Below are positions 24,813 through 32,756 of a stretch of 64,000 bases of DNA, piece by piece. This stretch comes from Bacteroidota bacterium (GTDB taxonomy: Bacteria > Bacteroidota > Bacteroidia > UBA4408). A program made the translations under genes and the position numbers. Each line of letters begins with the position of its first letter. Within the stretch, counting starts at the first letter, position 1. The notes beneath the pieces are model-generated. The model was not told the DNA's origin and did no database searches. It saw nothing but the letters and a program-made list of their open reading frames with translations. The stretch covers positions 744,001 to 808,000 of the forward strand of contig JADKCP010000001.1 in NCBI GenBank assembly GCA_016718805.1, read 5' to 3'.

Positions 24813-27101
24813 TTAATACTTGATAAGTCTTTTAACCACTTTGTTGTTTTCAGATTGTAATTCCACAAAGTACACGCCTCTGCTCAAATCCGAAACTTGT
24901 AAATCAATTTGAACTTGCTTGCTTTCTTTTGTAATGATCTTGGTACTTAAAATTCTACCGGTATAGTCTAATAGTCGAGTAGTGATAGTTCCACTATAAT
25001 TAGAGGTAAGCTCCAAGGTGCTGGTAGCAGTAGTTGGATTGGGAAACAAATTTACTGCACTATCCGTGAGTTCATCCGCTACCACGCCTGTAGGTCCTAT
25101 GGTGAAATTGGCATTACTCATATCAAAGAAAATATTTCCTACTGATTGAACTTTTACGCGAGCTTGCGAAAAAGTACCACTTCCAAGCGATGGAACAACA
25201 ATGGTTTCACTTCCATCGTTGGGAGTGCTTGCAAGAAGTACATGAGGAAATGTAAAACCTCCATCAACCGATAAGAGTAAAGCTACATTGCTACAATTAA
25301 TCGGAGCTAAATCTGTAGAACTAACATCCCAAGTAACTTGTGCTGTACTTCCGTAATTCCATAATTCAGTTCCGGTATTGGGAGAATTTACTTTAAATGG
25401 ATTGGTAGTATTTATAACAGTTACTGCAGCCGGTGTAAAGCTATTTGAAACTCCTCCACCTCCAATGCGGTTATCACGCGCAGTAAATTTAAAGTGAAGT
25501 ACTCTTGCGTAAGTTGGTAATAATTCTCCTATAACACTTGTGTTGTTAATGATGCTTGTTAGTTTAGGAAATGTACGAGTGGAGTCGGTACTTGGTGTAA
25601 AATCTCTAAAAATAGCAGCACTTAGAGTAGGATTACTAGGAGCTCCAAAAGGTCCTGAGTCATATTGTTCCCAAAGGTAAGTCAAAGGGTCTCCATCAGG
25701 ATCAGATGCAGAGCCGGTTAGCATGAAAGGAGTTTTAAAAGGTATAGTATAATCGGTTACCGGATTAATTACCGGTGCGCTATTACCCGTATTGGTTGTA
25801 GCAGCGCAAGAATTACCAAAAGCAAAAATGGTGTAATTAAAAATTTCCTCGTACGAGCCAACATGAAACAATGCATCGCTATGCGCTTGAAGATCATGTG
25901 CTACACAAATACCTGCGTAACCCATGATGGTTGTTCCGCTACCCGGCTCAAAATTATGTCCCATCGATGCATTTCCTGCACATGAACCTTGTGAGTTGCT
26001 GTTGAAACTATGGTTCCCGCTAAACTGATGTCCCATTTCATGAGAAACATAATCCACGTCAAATGCATCACCAACCGGATTTGGCAATCCTGTAACTCCG
26101 TTAGCTTTTAATGAATTGTCGCAAATAACTCCTAATCCTGCAATTCCGCCACCACCGGTACTAAATACATGTCCAAAATCGTAATTGGCAGTTCCAATCC
26201 GAGCATTAATAGTAGTTTGATTTTGAGCAAGCATTGCTCCACCACTATTGTTTGAATAGGGATCAGTACCTGAACTTAAAAAAATTAAAGTATCGGTATT
26301 TGCAATCAAAACCATTCTAACCGCGACTTCGTTTTCATATATGCCGTTTACACGGTTTACTGAAGTAACAATTCCCGAAAGCGCACCCGGTACTGTTCCT
26401 CCTTTGGTTGCTGCATATTCGCCTGTACAAGCCATTGCTAATCTGTAAGTACGCAATTCATCACCAGTGTCATGAAGTTTTAAAGGTTTAGCGGCTTTGT
26501 TTTTTGTAATCTCAAAAGCGATACTTTCTTCACGTTGTTTGTCTCCTTCAAATTCACAATGCCTATCATAAGCTTGCGGCATATCCGATTTATTGTAACA
26601 GATGTAATTTTCAATTTCGGTAGTATTTACTGGATCAATAAAAACCCATTCATCCGGTGTAGCAATCATTGCATGAAATCCAAGATAGCCTATGTCAATT
26701 CGTGCCCAAGAATTAATATCATCTATTCCTTGTGCTACATAAGTTTTTAGTAGCGGATATTTTGCCTGTAACTGCGGATGCATCATTTCAGTTTCGAGCA
26801 CCGAAAATCGTTTGAAGCTGCCATCCGGAAAGGGAAGTGCCAATTCTAATCCTTGAATTCTACTTCCAATTATTTCTTTTGGAGCAGTCGCAAGTACACT
26901 TCGCATGTCATTAATAGATAAATGAAGCGCTTGGTATTTTAGCGGAAATACTGTTCGCTCGTTTGTTAAATTAAATTCTGAACGAGCTGCATTAGTCCAC
27001 AATTCACTACTAGATGTTGCAACAGAAATCGAAACATTAAGTAGGATGCAACCAGCTAGTGTCAATAAATTTTTAAGATTAGAAGGGAATGAAAAGTTCA
27101 T
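24813..27101 (-). CDS. Secreted reprolysin-type zinc metalloprotease with T9SS sorting domain
   Basis: A 762-residue paralogue of the protease at 11335-15846. Order: signal peptide to about residue 29; pro-region about 50-200 (ALPFPDGSFKRFSVLE, LQAKYPLLKTYVAQGI); protease domain about 215-420 with HEMGHQFSGNH (His354, Glu355, His358, His364) and Met-turn IMGYAG; one Ig/cadherin-like region; a C-terminal T9SS type A sorting domain (LFPNPTT, YTGRIL, GVYFVELQS, KRLIKY). It lacks the InlB-like repeat block of the larger protein. Directly upstream lies a lipoprotein consisting of the same pro-region alone. A TATATTTG promoter box lies in the 61-base gap. Confidence 0.9.
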   Translation of the reverse strand: MNFSFPSNLKNLLTLAGCILLNVSISVATSSSELWTNAARSEFNLTNERTVFPLKYQALHLSINDMRSVLATAPKEIIGSRIQGLELALPFPDGSFKRFSVLETEMMHPQLQAKYPLLKTYVAQGIDDINSWARIDIGYLGFHAMIATPDEWVFIDPVNTTEIENYICYNKSDMPQAYDRHCEFEGDKQREESIAFEITKNKAAKPLKLHDTGDELRTYRLAMACTGEYAATKGGTVPGALSGIVTSVNRVNGIYENEVAVRMVLIANTDTLIFLSSGTDPYSNNSGGAMLAQNQTTINARIGTANYDFGHVFSTGGGGIAGLGVICDNSLKANGVTGLPNPVGDAFDVDYVSHEMGHQFSGNHSFNSNSQGSCAGNASMGHNFEPGSGTTIMGYAGICVAHDLQAHSDALFHVGSYEEIFNYTIFAFGNSCAATTNTGNSAPVINPVTDYTIPFKTPFMLTGSASDPDGDPLTYLWEQYDSGPFGAPSNPTLSAAIFRDFTPSTDSTRTFPKLTSIINNTSVIGELLPTYARVLHFKFTARDNRIGGGGVSNSFTPAAVTVINTTNPFKVNSPNTGTELWNYGSTAQVTWDVSSTDLAPINCSNVALLLSVDGGFTFPHVLLASTPNDGSETIVVPSLGSGTFSQARVKVQSVGNIFFDMSNANFTIGPTGVVADELTDSAVNLFPNPTTATSTLELTSNYSGTITTRLLDYTGRILSTKIITKESKQVQIDLQVSDLSRGVYFVELQSENNKVVKRLIKY

Positions 27102-27133
27102 AAGCTGAAGAAAAATTTGGCTTGTTTATAACA

Positions 27134-27141
27134 CAAATATA
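27134..27141 (-). promoter_or_regulatory. -7 promoter box of the 762-residue protease
   Basis: TATATTTG on the minus strand, an exact TAnnTTTG match. It ends 32 bases before the ATG at 27101 and lies between the stop of the pro-region lipoprotein and the protease start. No clear TTTG partner was found upstream. Confidence 0.5.
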
Positions 27142-27162
27142 CAAAATGAAATTGCTGAATTT

Positions 27163-27711
27163 TCAGCGTTGCATGTTTTCGAAAGGCAATTTTTGAAATG
27201 GAGCATTTTCCTTTTTAAAAACCATGTACAAATTTTTATCAGGCCCATCAACAGGAGCAATAAAAAACTCACCCTGATCGGTCATAAAATAACCATGAAA
27301 ATTTTTGTCATTTAAATCCATACGAATTCTGTTAGCAGGATTTGCTAGTTCTATTCCTTCGTATGTTTTAAAGGCAGGATATTTTGCTGCCAAAGCAGGC
27401 GACATTACTTGCACTTCAATAACACTAAACTTCCTAAAACTCGAATCAGGTAATGGGAAATCAATTACGGATTTTAGTTGCACTGAGTCATGAACTAAGC
27501 GTTTTCTTAGTTCATCTTCATTTAATTTATACAAAACAAATTTAGATGGTAAAGAATCTTTGCTTTGTTTTATTTCTGAATGTGGCATTGGTATCCACAA
27601 AGGTTTTTCTTTTGAAGCTGCTTTTTTGTGTTGGCTAACACAAGAATAAATTATACTACTACCTAAAAGCAAAAGCGCGATGTAAACGAAACTTCGTTTT
27701 ATTTTCAACAT
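27163..27711 (-). CDS. Lipoprotein made of a stand-alone reprolysin pro-region
   Basis: A 182-residue lipoprotein: signal peptide ending IIYSC (Cys24), then a domain that aligns with the pro-regions of both reprolysins in this window. Shared elements in order are FPLPDSSFRKFSVIEVQVMS (compare FPDGSFKRFSVLETEMM), LAAKYPAFKTYEGI (compare LQAKYPLLKTYVAQGI and LAAQFPTFKTYTGKGI), then NRIRMDLNDKNFHGYF and GEFFIAPVD. No protease domain follows; the frame ends at a clean stop 61 bases before the next protease start. It could be an inhibitor or chaperone anchored in the envelope, or a shortened former protease. It sits 9 bases after the membrane protein gene. Confidence 0.75.
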   Translation of the reverse strand: MLKIKRSFVYIALLLLGSSIIYSCVSQHKKAASKEKPLWIPMPHSEIKQSKDSLPSKFVLYKLNEDELRKRLVHDSVQLKSVIDFPLPDSSFRKFSVIEVQVMSPALAAKYPAFKTYEGIELANPANRIRMDLNDKNFHGYFMTDQGEFFIAPVDGPDKNLYMVFKKENAPFQKLPFENMQR

Positions 27712-27720
27712 GTAATTTGA

Positions 27721-28416
27721 TTAAGTGCCGGTTTTTGATTCTTGAAATGTAACTTCGGAGTATGATTTTCCTACTCCAATAGAAATAAAAATTATACTTA
27801 TAGCCATAATTACGTGGGCTATATCCTTAAAATTAAACCAAGCATTTATTGAAATTTCAAAGGCATAAACAAAAGCAGTTAAAAACGATACTGTGATTCC
27901 TAATGCAATCCAACTGGCTGATTTGTTTCCATACTTTTTTCCGGATAATGCATGAATGTAGAGTACCAATAAAAAACCAATTGTACTATTAATAACTACC
28001 ACCAAAAAATTTTGAAAATAAATTGTCGCAATACAAAAAATAATAAACTGCAACTGGCATAAGTAGATACTTTTTTTTGCCGATTTATAGATTGGAATTT
28101 TAGGATTTGAAATACTGAAAATTGTAGCCATCAGAGCTTGGTAAACTGAGAGCCCACTGCAAAGTTGCATACTTAGCCAGCTAATGATATATGCCTTGTT
28201 GGAAGGATTTTCAAATAGTGCATGTGTAAATCCGCCAATTAAGGTAGATAGGCCCATGTATAAAAAAAATCGTTTCCAGTAAACTATGCCCTTTTCATTA
28301 GTGGCCGATGTGTAACGAAAGTAAAAAAGTAGACACAAAACAGCTAAAATAAAATCAGTAAAGGCGGTTACCGGCTCGTAAATTTTAATTCCCAATAAGT
28401 GAAATTCTGTATGCAT
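27721..28416 (-). CDS. Polytopic membrane protein of unknown function
   Basis: A 231-residue protein from the ATG at 28416; an in-frame GTG at 28458 is the alternative. About seven hydrophobic segments fill most of its length. Polar residues inside them include GGFTHALFEN and, in the last segment, KDIAHVIMAISII, a placement of histidines seen in several membrane-hydrolase families. The evidence is too thin to name one; it may belong to the DUF6962-like group. Its stop lies 9 bases before the pro-region lipoprotein, so the two are probably co-transcribed. Confidence 0.65.
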   Translation of the reverse strand: MHTEFHLLGIKIYEPVTAFTDFILAVLCLLFYFRYTSATNEKGIVYWKRFFLYMGLSTLIGGFTHALFENPSNKAYIISWLSMQLCSGLSVYQALMATIFSISNPKIPIYKSAKKSIYLCQLQFIIFCIATIYFQNFLVVVINSTIGFLLVLYIHALSGKKYGNKSASWIALGITVSFLTAFVYAFEISINAWFNFKDIAHVIMAISIIFISIGVGKSYSEVTFQESKTGT

Positions 28417-28621
28417 TAACTTGGTGCTAGTAGCAAAATGATTTGGGAACTGTACCACTTGTTTAAGTTAACATAAGCGCTCTACGCATATTGCGGCACT
28501 TACCAAAGCTTAAAAATAGCAATTGCATTTAACTGCAAAAACTGATACACAAAAATCAGATTGGCGGGCAAAGATAAGCATATTGTACAAGTTATTAGTT
28601 ATTTTGTTAACTCTCAAAAGT

Positions 28622-28629
28622 TACCTTTG
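28622..28629 (+). promoter_or_regulatory. -7 promoter box of the RsmB-like gene
   Basis: TACCTTTG fits TAnnTTTG exactly and ends only 4 bases before the ATG at 28634. A TTTG at 28603-28606 is a possible, rather close, -33 element (15-base spacer). Transcription would begin at or next to the start codon. Confidence 0.55.
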
Positions 28630-28633
28630 TGGC

Positions 28634-29869
28634 ATGATACCAAAAAAGAAAATACTTAAAACCGTTGATAAAAAAACATTGTTAAAGGAAGTCTTTAAAA
28701 CCTTACAATACATTTTTGTGGATGGTAATTTCATGGATAAAGCGCTTGAAAAAACCATGCGCAACAATAAAAAATGGAAGGTTCGTGAACGCTCATTTGT
28801 TGCCGAAACTACTTATGATTTAGTACGCAATTGGCGCTTAATTTTAACTTGTGCCGATACAAAAGATGAATTATCGGATAAAAATTGGAAAACAATTTAC
28901 GGCACCTGGTTGGTAATTAAAGGTGAAGAATTACCTGAAAGTCCTGAATACAAAAATTGCAATGAGCCAAAAATTATTTCCTTATTAAAAAAGTACGAGC
29001 ACATTCGTAAAATATGGGAATCATATCCTGATTGGCTCGATCAACGTTGCGAAAAAGAATTAGGTGCTGCACAATGGAACAAATTAGCTCCTGCGTTGAA
29101 TCATCCAGCCGCAATGGTGTTAAGAGCAAATTTGCTTAAAACTACGCCGGCTCAACTTCAAACAAATTTGGCCGAAGTGGGCATTGAAACCGAACTGCTC
29201 AGTTGGGCTCCCGATGCTTTGCAGTTGAAGTTTAGTAGAAATGTATTTCGATACGAAGCATTTAAAAATGGATGGTTTGAAGTACAGGACCCAGCCTCGC
29301 AAATGGTTGCTGATTTTTTACAAGTTAAGCCCGGAATGCGTGTTATTGATGCCTGTGCAGGTGCAGGTGGAAAAACACTTCACCTTGCTGCAATCATGAA
29401 AAACAAGGGTAATATTATCGCTTTGGATACTAAAGAATTTAAACTCGCCGAATTAAAAAAACGCGCCAAAAGAGCCGGCGTTGCTATTGTTGAATGCAGA
29501 CACATTGATTCAACAAAAGTGACGAAACGCTTAAAAGATTCGGCCGACCGTTTACTATTGGATGTACCCTGCAGCGGACTTGGTGTATTGCGCCGTAATC
29601 CAGATACTAAATGGATATTAAAACCCATAGAAATTGATCAGGTAATTCAAACCCAACGCGAAATTTTAGAACGTTTTTCACCAATTACAAAAGTGGGTGG
29701 TCTTATGGTTTATGCTACCTGCAGCATATTGCCTTCGGAGGGGAAGGAACAAATTAACTGGTTTTTACAACAACACGAAGAGTGGAGCCTTGAAGGCGAG
29801 AAAAATTATTCTCCCTTAAATTTCGATTGCGATGGCTTTTACATGGCTTTGTTAAAACGAAATAAGTAA
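28634..29869 (+). CDS. RsmB/Sun-family RNA (cytosine-5) methyltransferase
   Basis: A 411-residue protein counted from the ATG at 28634. The frame is open further upstream (to 28523), but that part overlaps the promoter and is not conserved-looking. The catalytic domain is clear: SAM-binding motif VIDACAGAGGKTLHLAA, motif IV LLDVPCSGLGVLRRNPD, and motif VI YATCSILPSEG, the last two carrying the two key cysteines of the NOL1/NOP2/Sun family. By family it methylates a cytosine C5 in rRNA, as RsmB does at 16S C967; the exact position here is inferred. It converges on tadA. Confidence 0.88.
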   Translation: MIPKKKILKTVDKKTLLKEVFKTLQYIFVDGNFMDKALEKTMRNNKKWKVRERSFVAETTYDLVRNWRLILTCADTKDELSDKNWKTIYGTWLVIKGEELPESPEYKNCNEPKIISLLKKYEHIRKIWESYPDWLDQRCEKELGAAQWNKLAPALNHPAAMVLRANLLKTTPAQLQTNLAEVGIETELLSWAPDALQLKFSRNVFRYEAFKNGWFEVQDPASQMVADFLQVKPGMRVIDACAGAGGKTLHLAAIMKNKGNIIALDTKEFKLAELKKRAKRAGVAIVECRHIDSTKVTKRLKDSADRLLLDVPCSGLGVLRRNPDTKWILKPIEIDQVIQTQREILERFSPITKVGGLMVYATCSILPSEGKEQINWFLQQHEEWSLEGEKNYSPLNFDCDGFYMALLKRNK

Positions 29870-29894
29870 AAGCTAGTCTTGCAACCTGAGTTTA

Positions 29895-30344
29895 TTAATC
29901 GCGTTTTTGTGCAAAAAATTTACTTAATAAATCTGCACATTCATCTGCTAATATTCCAGATTCTACAGTAGTTTTAGGATGTAATACAGAATTTGATAAG
30001 AGCGAAAAGCCTCTTTTTTTATCGGATGCACCATAAACAATTTTTGAAACTTGTGTCCAAAAGGCAGCTCCTGCACACATAGTACAAGGTTCAAGTGTAA
30101 CATACAAGGTGCATTCGCTTAAATATTTTCCTCCAATAAAGTTGGCAGCTGAGGTAAAAGCCTGCATTTCGGCATGGGCTGTAACATCGTTCAGGCGTTC
30201 AGTTAAATTATGTCCTCGGGCAATTATTTGTTGATTGTACACAATTACTGCACCCACCGGTACTTCGTTTGCTGCAAAGGCTTTTTGCGCTTCCTTCAAC
30301 GCTTCTTTCATAAAATGTTCGCTAGTCAAAAGTAATTGTTCCAT
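29895..30344 (-). CDS. tadA: tRNA adenosine(34) deaminase / nucleoside deaminase
   Basis: A 149-residue cytidine-deaminase-fold enzyme from the ATG at 30344 (an upstream GTG/TTG extension lacks conservation and overlaps the aspS promoter region). Zinc-binding motifs are complete: HAEMQAF (His and catalytic Glu) and EPCTMCAGA (two Cys). N-terminal EHFMKEALKEAQKAF and NEVPVGAVIV match TadA, which converts A34 to inosine in tRNA-Arg(ACG). Guanine-deaminase-like paralogues share these motifs, so the substrate is likely but not certain. The gene is divergent from aspS. Confidence 0.85.
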   Translation of the reverse strand: MEQLLLTSEHFMKEALKEAQKAFAANEVPVGAVIVYNQQIIARGHNLTERLNDVTAHAEMQAFTSAANFIGGKYLSECTLYVTLEPCTMCAGAAFWTQVSKIVYGASDKKRGFSLLSNSVLHPKTTVESGILADECADLLSKFFAQKRD

Positions 30345-30468
30345 GCAGTAATGTAGGTTTGTATAAGGGTTGCGGTGTTTACTAACGTAAATTGTGTTAG
30401 GTATCTTCCTCGTAAATTTTGTACTTTCGCCCTTCTTTAAAAAAATTACCACAATTTTACGTATAAAA

Positions 30469-32211
30469 ATGCTACGAACACATACCTGCGGAGAACTTAC
30501 AGCTACAGCAATTAATCAATCAGTTACCTTGTGCGGATGGGTACAAAAATCGCGCGATTTGGGTGGAATGACCTTTGTTGATTTGCGCGATCGTTACGGT
30601 ATTACACAAGTAGTATTTAACATGGAAAGCAATGCTGACTTGTGTTTAAATGCACGAAAATTGGGACGTGAATTTGTTGTAAAAGTAAGTGGAACTGTTG
30701 CCGAACGAAGCAATAAGAACCTTAAAATAAAGACGGGCGAAATTGAAATTATTGCCAGTTCGCTTGATATTCTTACCACTTCACAAACACCGCCATTTAC
30801 CATTGAAGAAAATACCGACGGTGGTGATGAGCTGCGCATGAAATATCGCTACCTGGACTTGCGAAGAGAAACAGTACGTAAAAATCTGGAGTTGCGTCAC
30901 CGCCTTGCTATTGAAACTCGATTGTACTTGGATAGATTGCAATTTTTGGAAGTGGAAACTCCTGTATTAATAAAGTCAACTCCAGAAGGAGCACGCGATT
31001 TTGTGGTGCCTTCACGCATGAATCAAGGCGAATTTTATGCTTTACCGCAATCTCCTCAAACATTTAAACAACTGCTTATGGTTGGCGGCTTCGACCGTTA
31101 CTATCAGTTGGTGAAATGTTTTAGAGATGAAGATTTACGTGCTGATCGTCAACCGGAGTTTACTCAAATTGATTGTGAAATGAGTTTTGTTGAACAAGAC
31201 GATATTCTGCAAACCTTTGAAGGAATGGTGCGTCATTTATTTTCAGCTGTTAAGGGAATTAGCATCCCCGATATGCCAAGAATGACTTATGCAGATGCCA
31301 TGAAATATTATGGCAACGATAAACCGGATATTCGATTCGAAATGAAATTTGTTGAATTGAATGACTTGTTGAAAGGTAAAAGTTTTAAAGTAATGGACGA
31401 TGCCGAATACATTGTGGGTATTTGTGCAAAAGGCGCTGCCGAATATACACGCAAACAATTGGATGAATTGACCGAGTTTGTGAAACGTCCTCAAATAGGA
31501 GCTAGCGGTTTAATATATGCACGATGCAATGCAGATGGATCGGTAAAATCATCGGTTGATAAATTTTACAACGAAACAGAATTGGCGCTATGGACAAAAG
31601 CCATGGACGCAAAGCCGGGTGACTTGATGTTGATACTTGCAGGTGAAAAAAATAAAACCCGAAAAGCCATGAGCGAATTGCGTCTTGAAATGGGTTCACG
31701 TTTAGGACTGCGCAATTCTTCCGAGTACCGTTGTTTGTGGGTGATAGATTTTCCTTTGTTAGAATGGTCCGAAGATACCGCTCGTTGGCATGCAATGCAT
31801 CATCCGTTTACTTCTCCAAAACCTGAAGATATTTCATTACTGGCGAACAAGCCCGGTGAGGTGCGTGCAAATGCTTACGATATGGTGATTAATGGTGTGG
31901 AAGTTGGCGGTGGTTCAATTCGCATACACAATAAAGATTTGCAAGCACAGATGTTTGAATTGTTAGGATTCTCAAAGGAAGATGCACAAGCACAATTTGG
32001 ATTTTTAATGAATGCCTTTGAATTTGGTGCTCCTCCACATGGAGGTATAGCTTTTGGTTTCGATCGATTGTGCTCCTTGTTTGGAGGTACCGATACCATT
32101 CGCGATTTTATTGCCTTTCCAAAAAATAACTCAGGACGCGATGTGATGATTGATTCTCCTTCTACGATTTCAGCTGAACAATTGAAAGAGTTGGGAATTC
32201 ATGTTTCCTAA
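30469..32211 (+). CDS. aspS: Aspartyl-tRNA synthetase
   Basis: A 580-residue class II synthetase, normal bacterial length, from the ATG at 30469. A GTG further upstream at 30394 adds 25 residues that are not part of the family. The N-terminal OB-fold anticodon domain has GWVQKSRDLGGMTFVDLRDRYG split by short variants. Motif 2 is FRDEDLRADRQPEFTQIDCE and motif 3 GIAFGFDRLCSLFGG. The bacterial GAD insertion lies between. It charges tRNA-Asp. The promoter region between it and tadA contains TACTTTCG (30422-30429), one mismatch from the -7 consensus. Confidence 0.95.
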   Translation: MLRTHTCGELTATAINQSVTLCGWVQKSRDLGGMTFVDLRDRYGITQVVFNMESNADLCLNARKLGREFVVKVSGTVAERSNKNLKIKTGEIEIIASSLDILTTSQTPPFTIEENTDGGDELRMKYRYLDLRRETVRKNLELRHRLAIETRLYLDRLQFLEVETPVLIKSTPEGARDFVVPSRMNQGEFYALPQSPQTFKQLLMVGGFDRYYQLVKCFRDEDLRADRQPEFTQIDCEMSFVEQDDILQTFEGMVRHLFSAVKGISIPDMPRMTYADAMKYYGNDKPDIRFEMKFVELNDLLKGKSFKVMDDAEYIVGICAKGAAEYTRKQLDELTEFVKRPQIGASGLIYARCNADGSVKSSVDKFYNETELALWTKAMDAKPGDLMLILAGEKNKTRKAMSELRLEMGSRLGLRNSSEYRCLWVIDFPLLEWSEDTARWHAMHHPFTSPKPEDISLLANKPGEVRANAYDMVINGVEVGGGSIRIHNKDLQAQMFELLGFSKEDAQAQFGFLMNAFEFGAPPHGGIAFGFDRLCSLFGGTDTIRDFIAFPKNNSGRDVMIDSPSTISAEQLKELGIHVS

Positions 32212-32301
32212 ACAAGCTTATTACTAATTGTTACACTTCTGAAATGTTTAATTCTCCTAATTTTTAAACTAAAAAGCAGGAATTAAAAGCCTCTTTTTTA
32301 G

Positions 32302-32309
32302 TACTTTTG
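32302..32309 (+). promoter_or_regulatory. -7 promoter box of the HAD-like gene
   Basis: TACTTTTG, an exact TAnnTTTG match, ending 18 bases before the ATG at 32328. It overlaps an in-frame TTG (32307) that could otherwise be taken for the start. Confidence 0.55.
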
Positions 32310-32327
32310 CAATCTATTTTTAAACAC

Positions 32328-32744
32328 ATGTTATTAAAGGAATCATTCGATAAAGACGGAAAAAAAGTAAGTCCTACTTTGCCTGAAAACGTTAAGAATT
32401 ACTTGATTGATATTGATGGGACTATTTGCGACGATATTCCAAATGAAGAGCCGGAGCGCATGCTTACAGCCAAAGTTTATCCGGATGCCTTAGCCTTAAT
32501 TAATAAATGGTACGACGAAGGTCACATCATTACTTTTTTTACTTCACGCCTCGAAGCACATCGTGCTTACACTGAGCAATGGCTGAAAGACAATAAATTC
32601 AATTACCATGGAATAATGTTCGGAAAACCGCGCGGTGGAAACTATCATTGGATTGATGACAGAAGTGTAAAGGCAACCCGCTTTTTCGGGAAGTTTACCG
32701 AATTAGTAGAAAAGGAAAAAACAATTTGGGTTTTTGAAGATTAA
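32328..32744 (+). CDS. HAD-superfamily protein
   Basis: A 138-residue protein from the ATG at 32328. It carries the HAD motif I YLIDIDGTICDD (two catalytic aspartates), a motif II-like ITFFTSR, and a late acidic IDDRSVKATRF, so it is a compact HAD phosphatase without a cap. Close relatives in Bacteroidota are often labelled phosphoheptose isomerase, but no SIS-domain features are visible. The substrate is unknown. It lies downstream of aspS with its own promoter and converges on purH. Confidence 0.8.
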   Translation: MLLKESFDKDGKKVSPTLPENVKNYLIDIDGTICDDIPNEEPERMLTAKVYPDALALINKWYDEGHIITFFTSRLEAHRAYTEQWLKDNKFNYHGIMFGKPRGGNYHWIDDRSVKATRFFGKFTELVEKEKTIWVFED

Positions 32745-32756
32745 TCTTCCAACCCA

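Noticed and set aside
24214..28416. Reading DUF3109, the protease, the pro-region lipoprotein and the membrane protein as a dedicated secretion or defence island
   Set aside because: Only the protease and pro-region lipoprotein are connected by sequence. The other two may be there by chance, and there are no defence-type domains.
28523..28633. 37-codon extension of the RsmB-like gene
   Set aside because: It covers the promoter box and a hydrophobic stretch not expected in this cytosolic enzyme.
30394..30468. 25-codon N-terminal extension of aspS
   Set aside because: It starts at GTG within the promoter region, and the synthetase family begins at the ATG at 30469 (MLRTHTCGEL).
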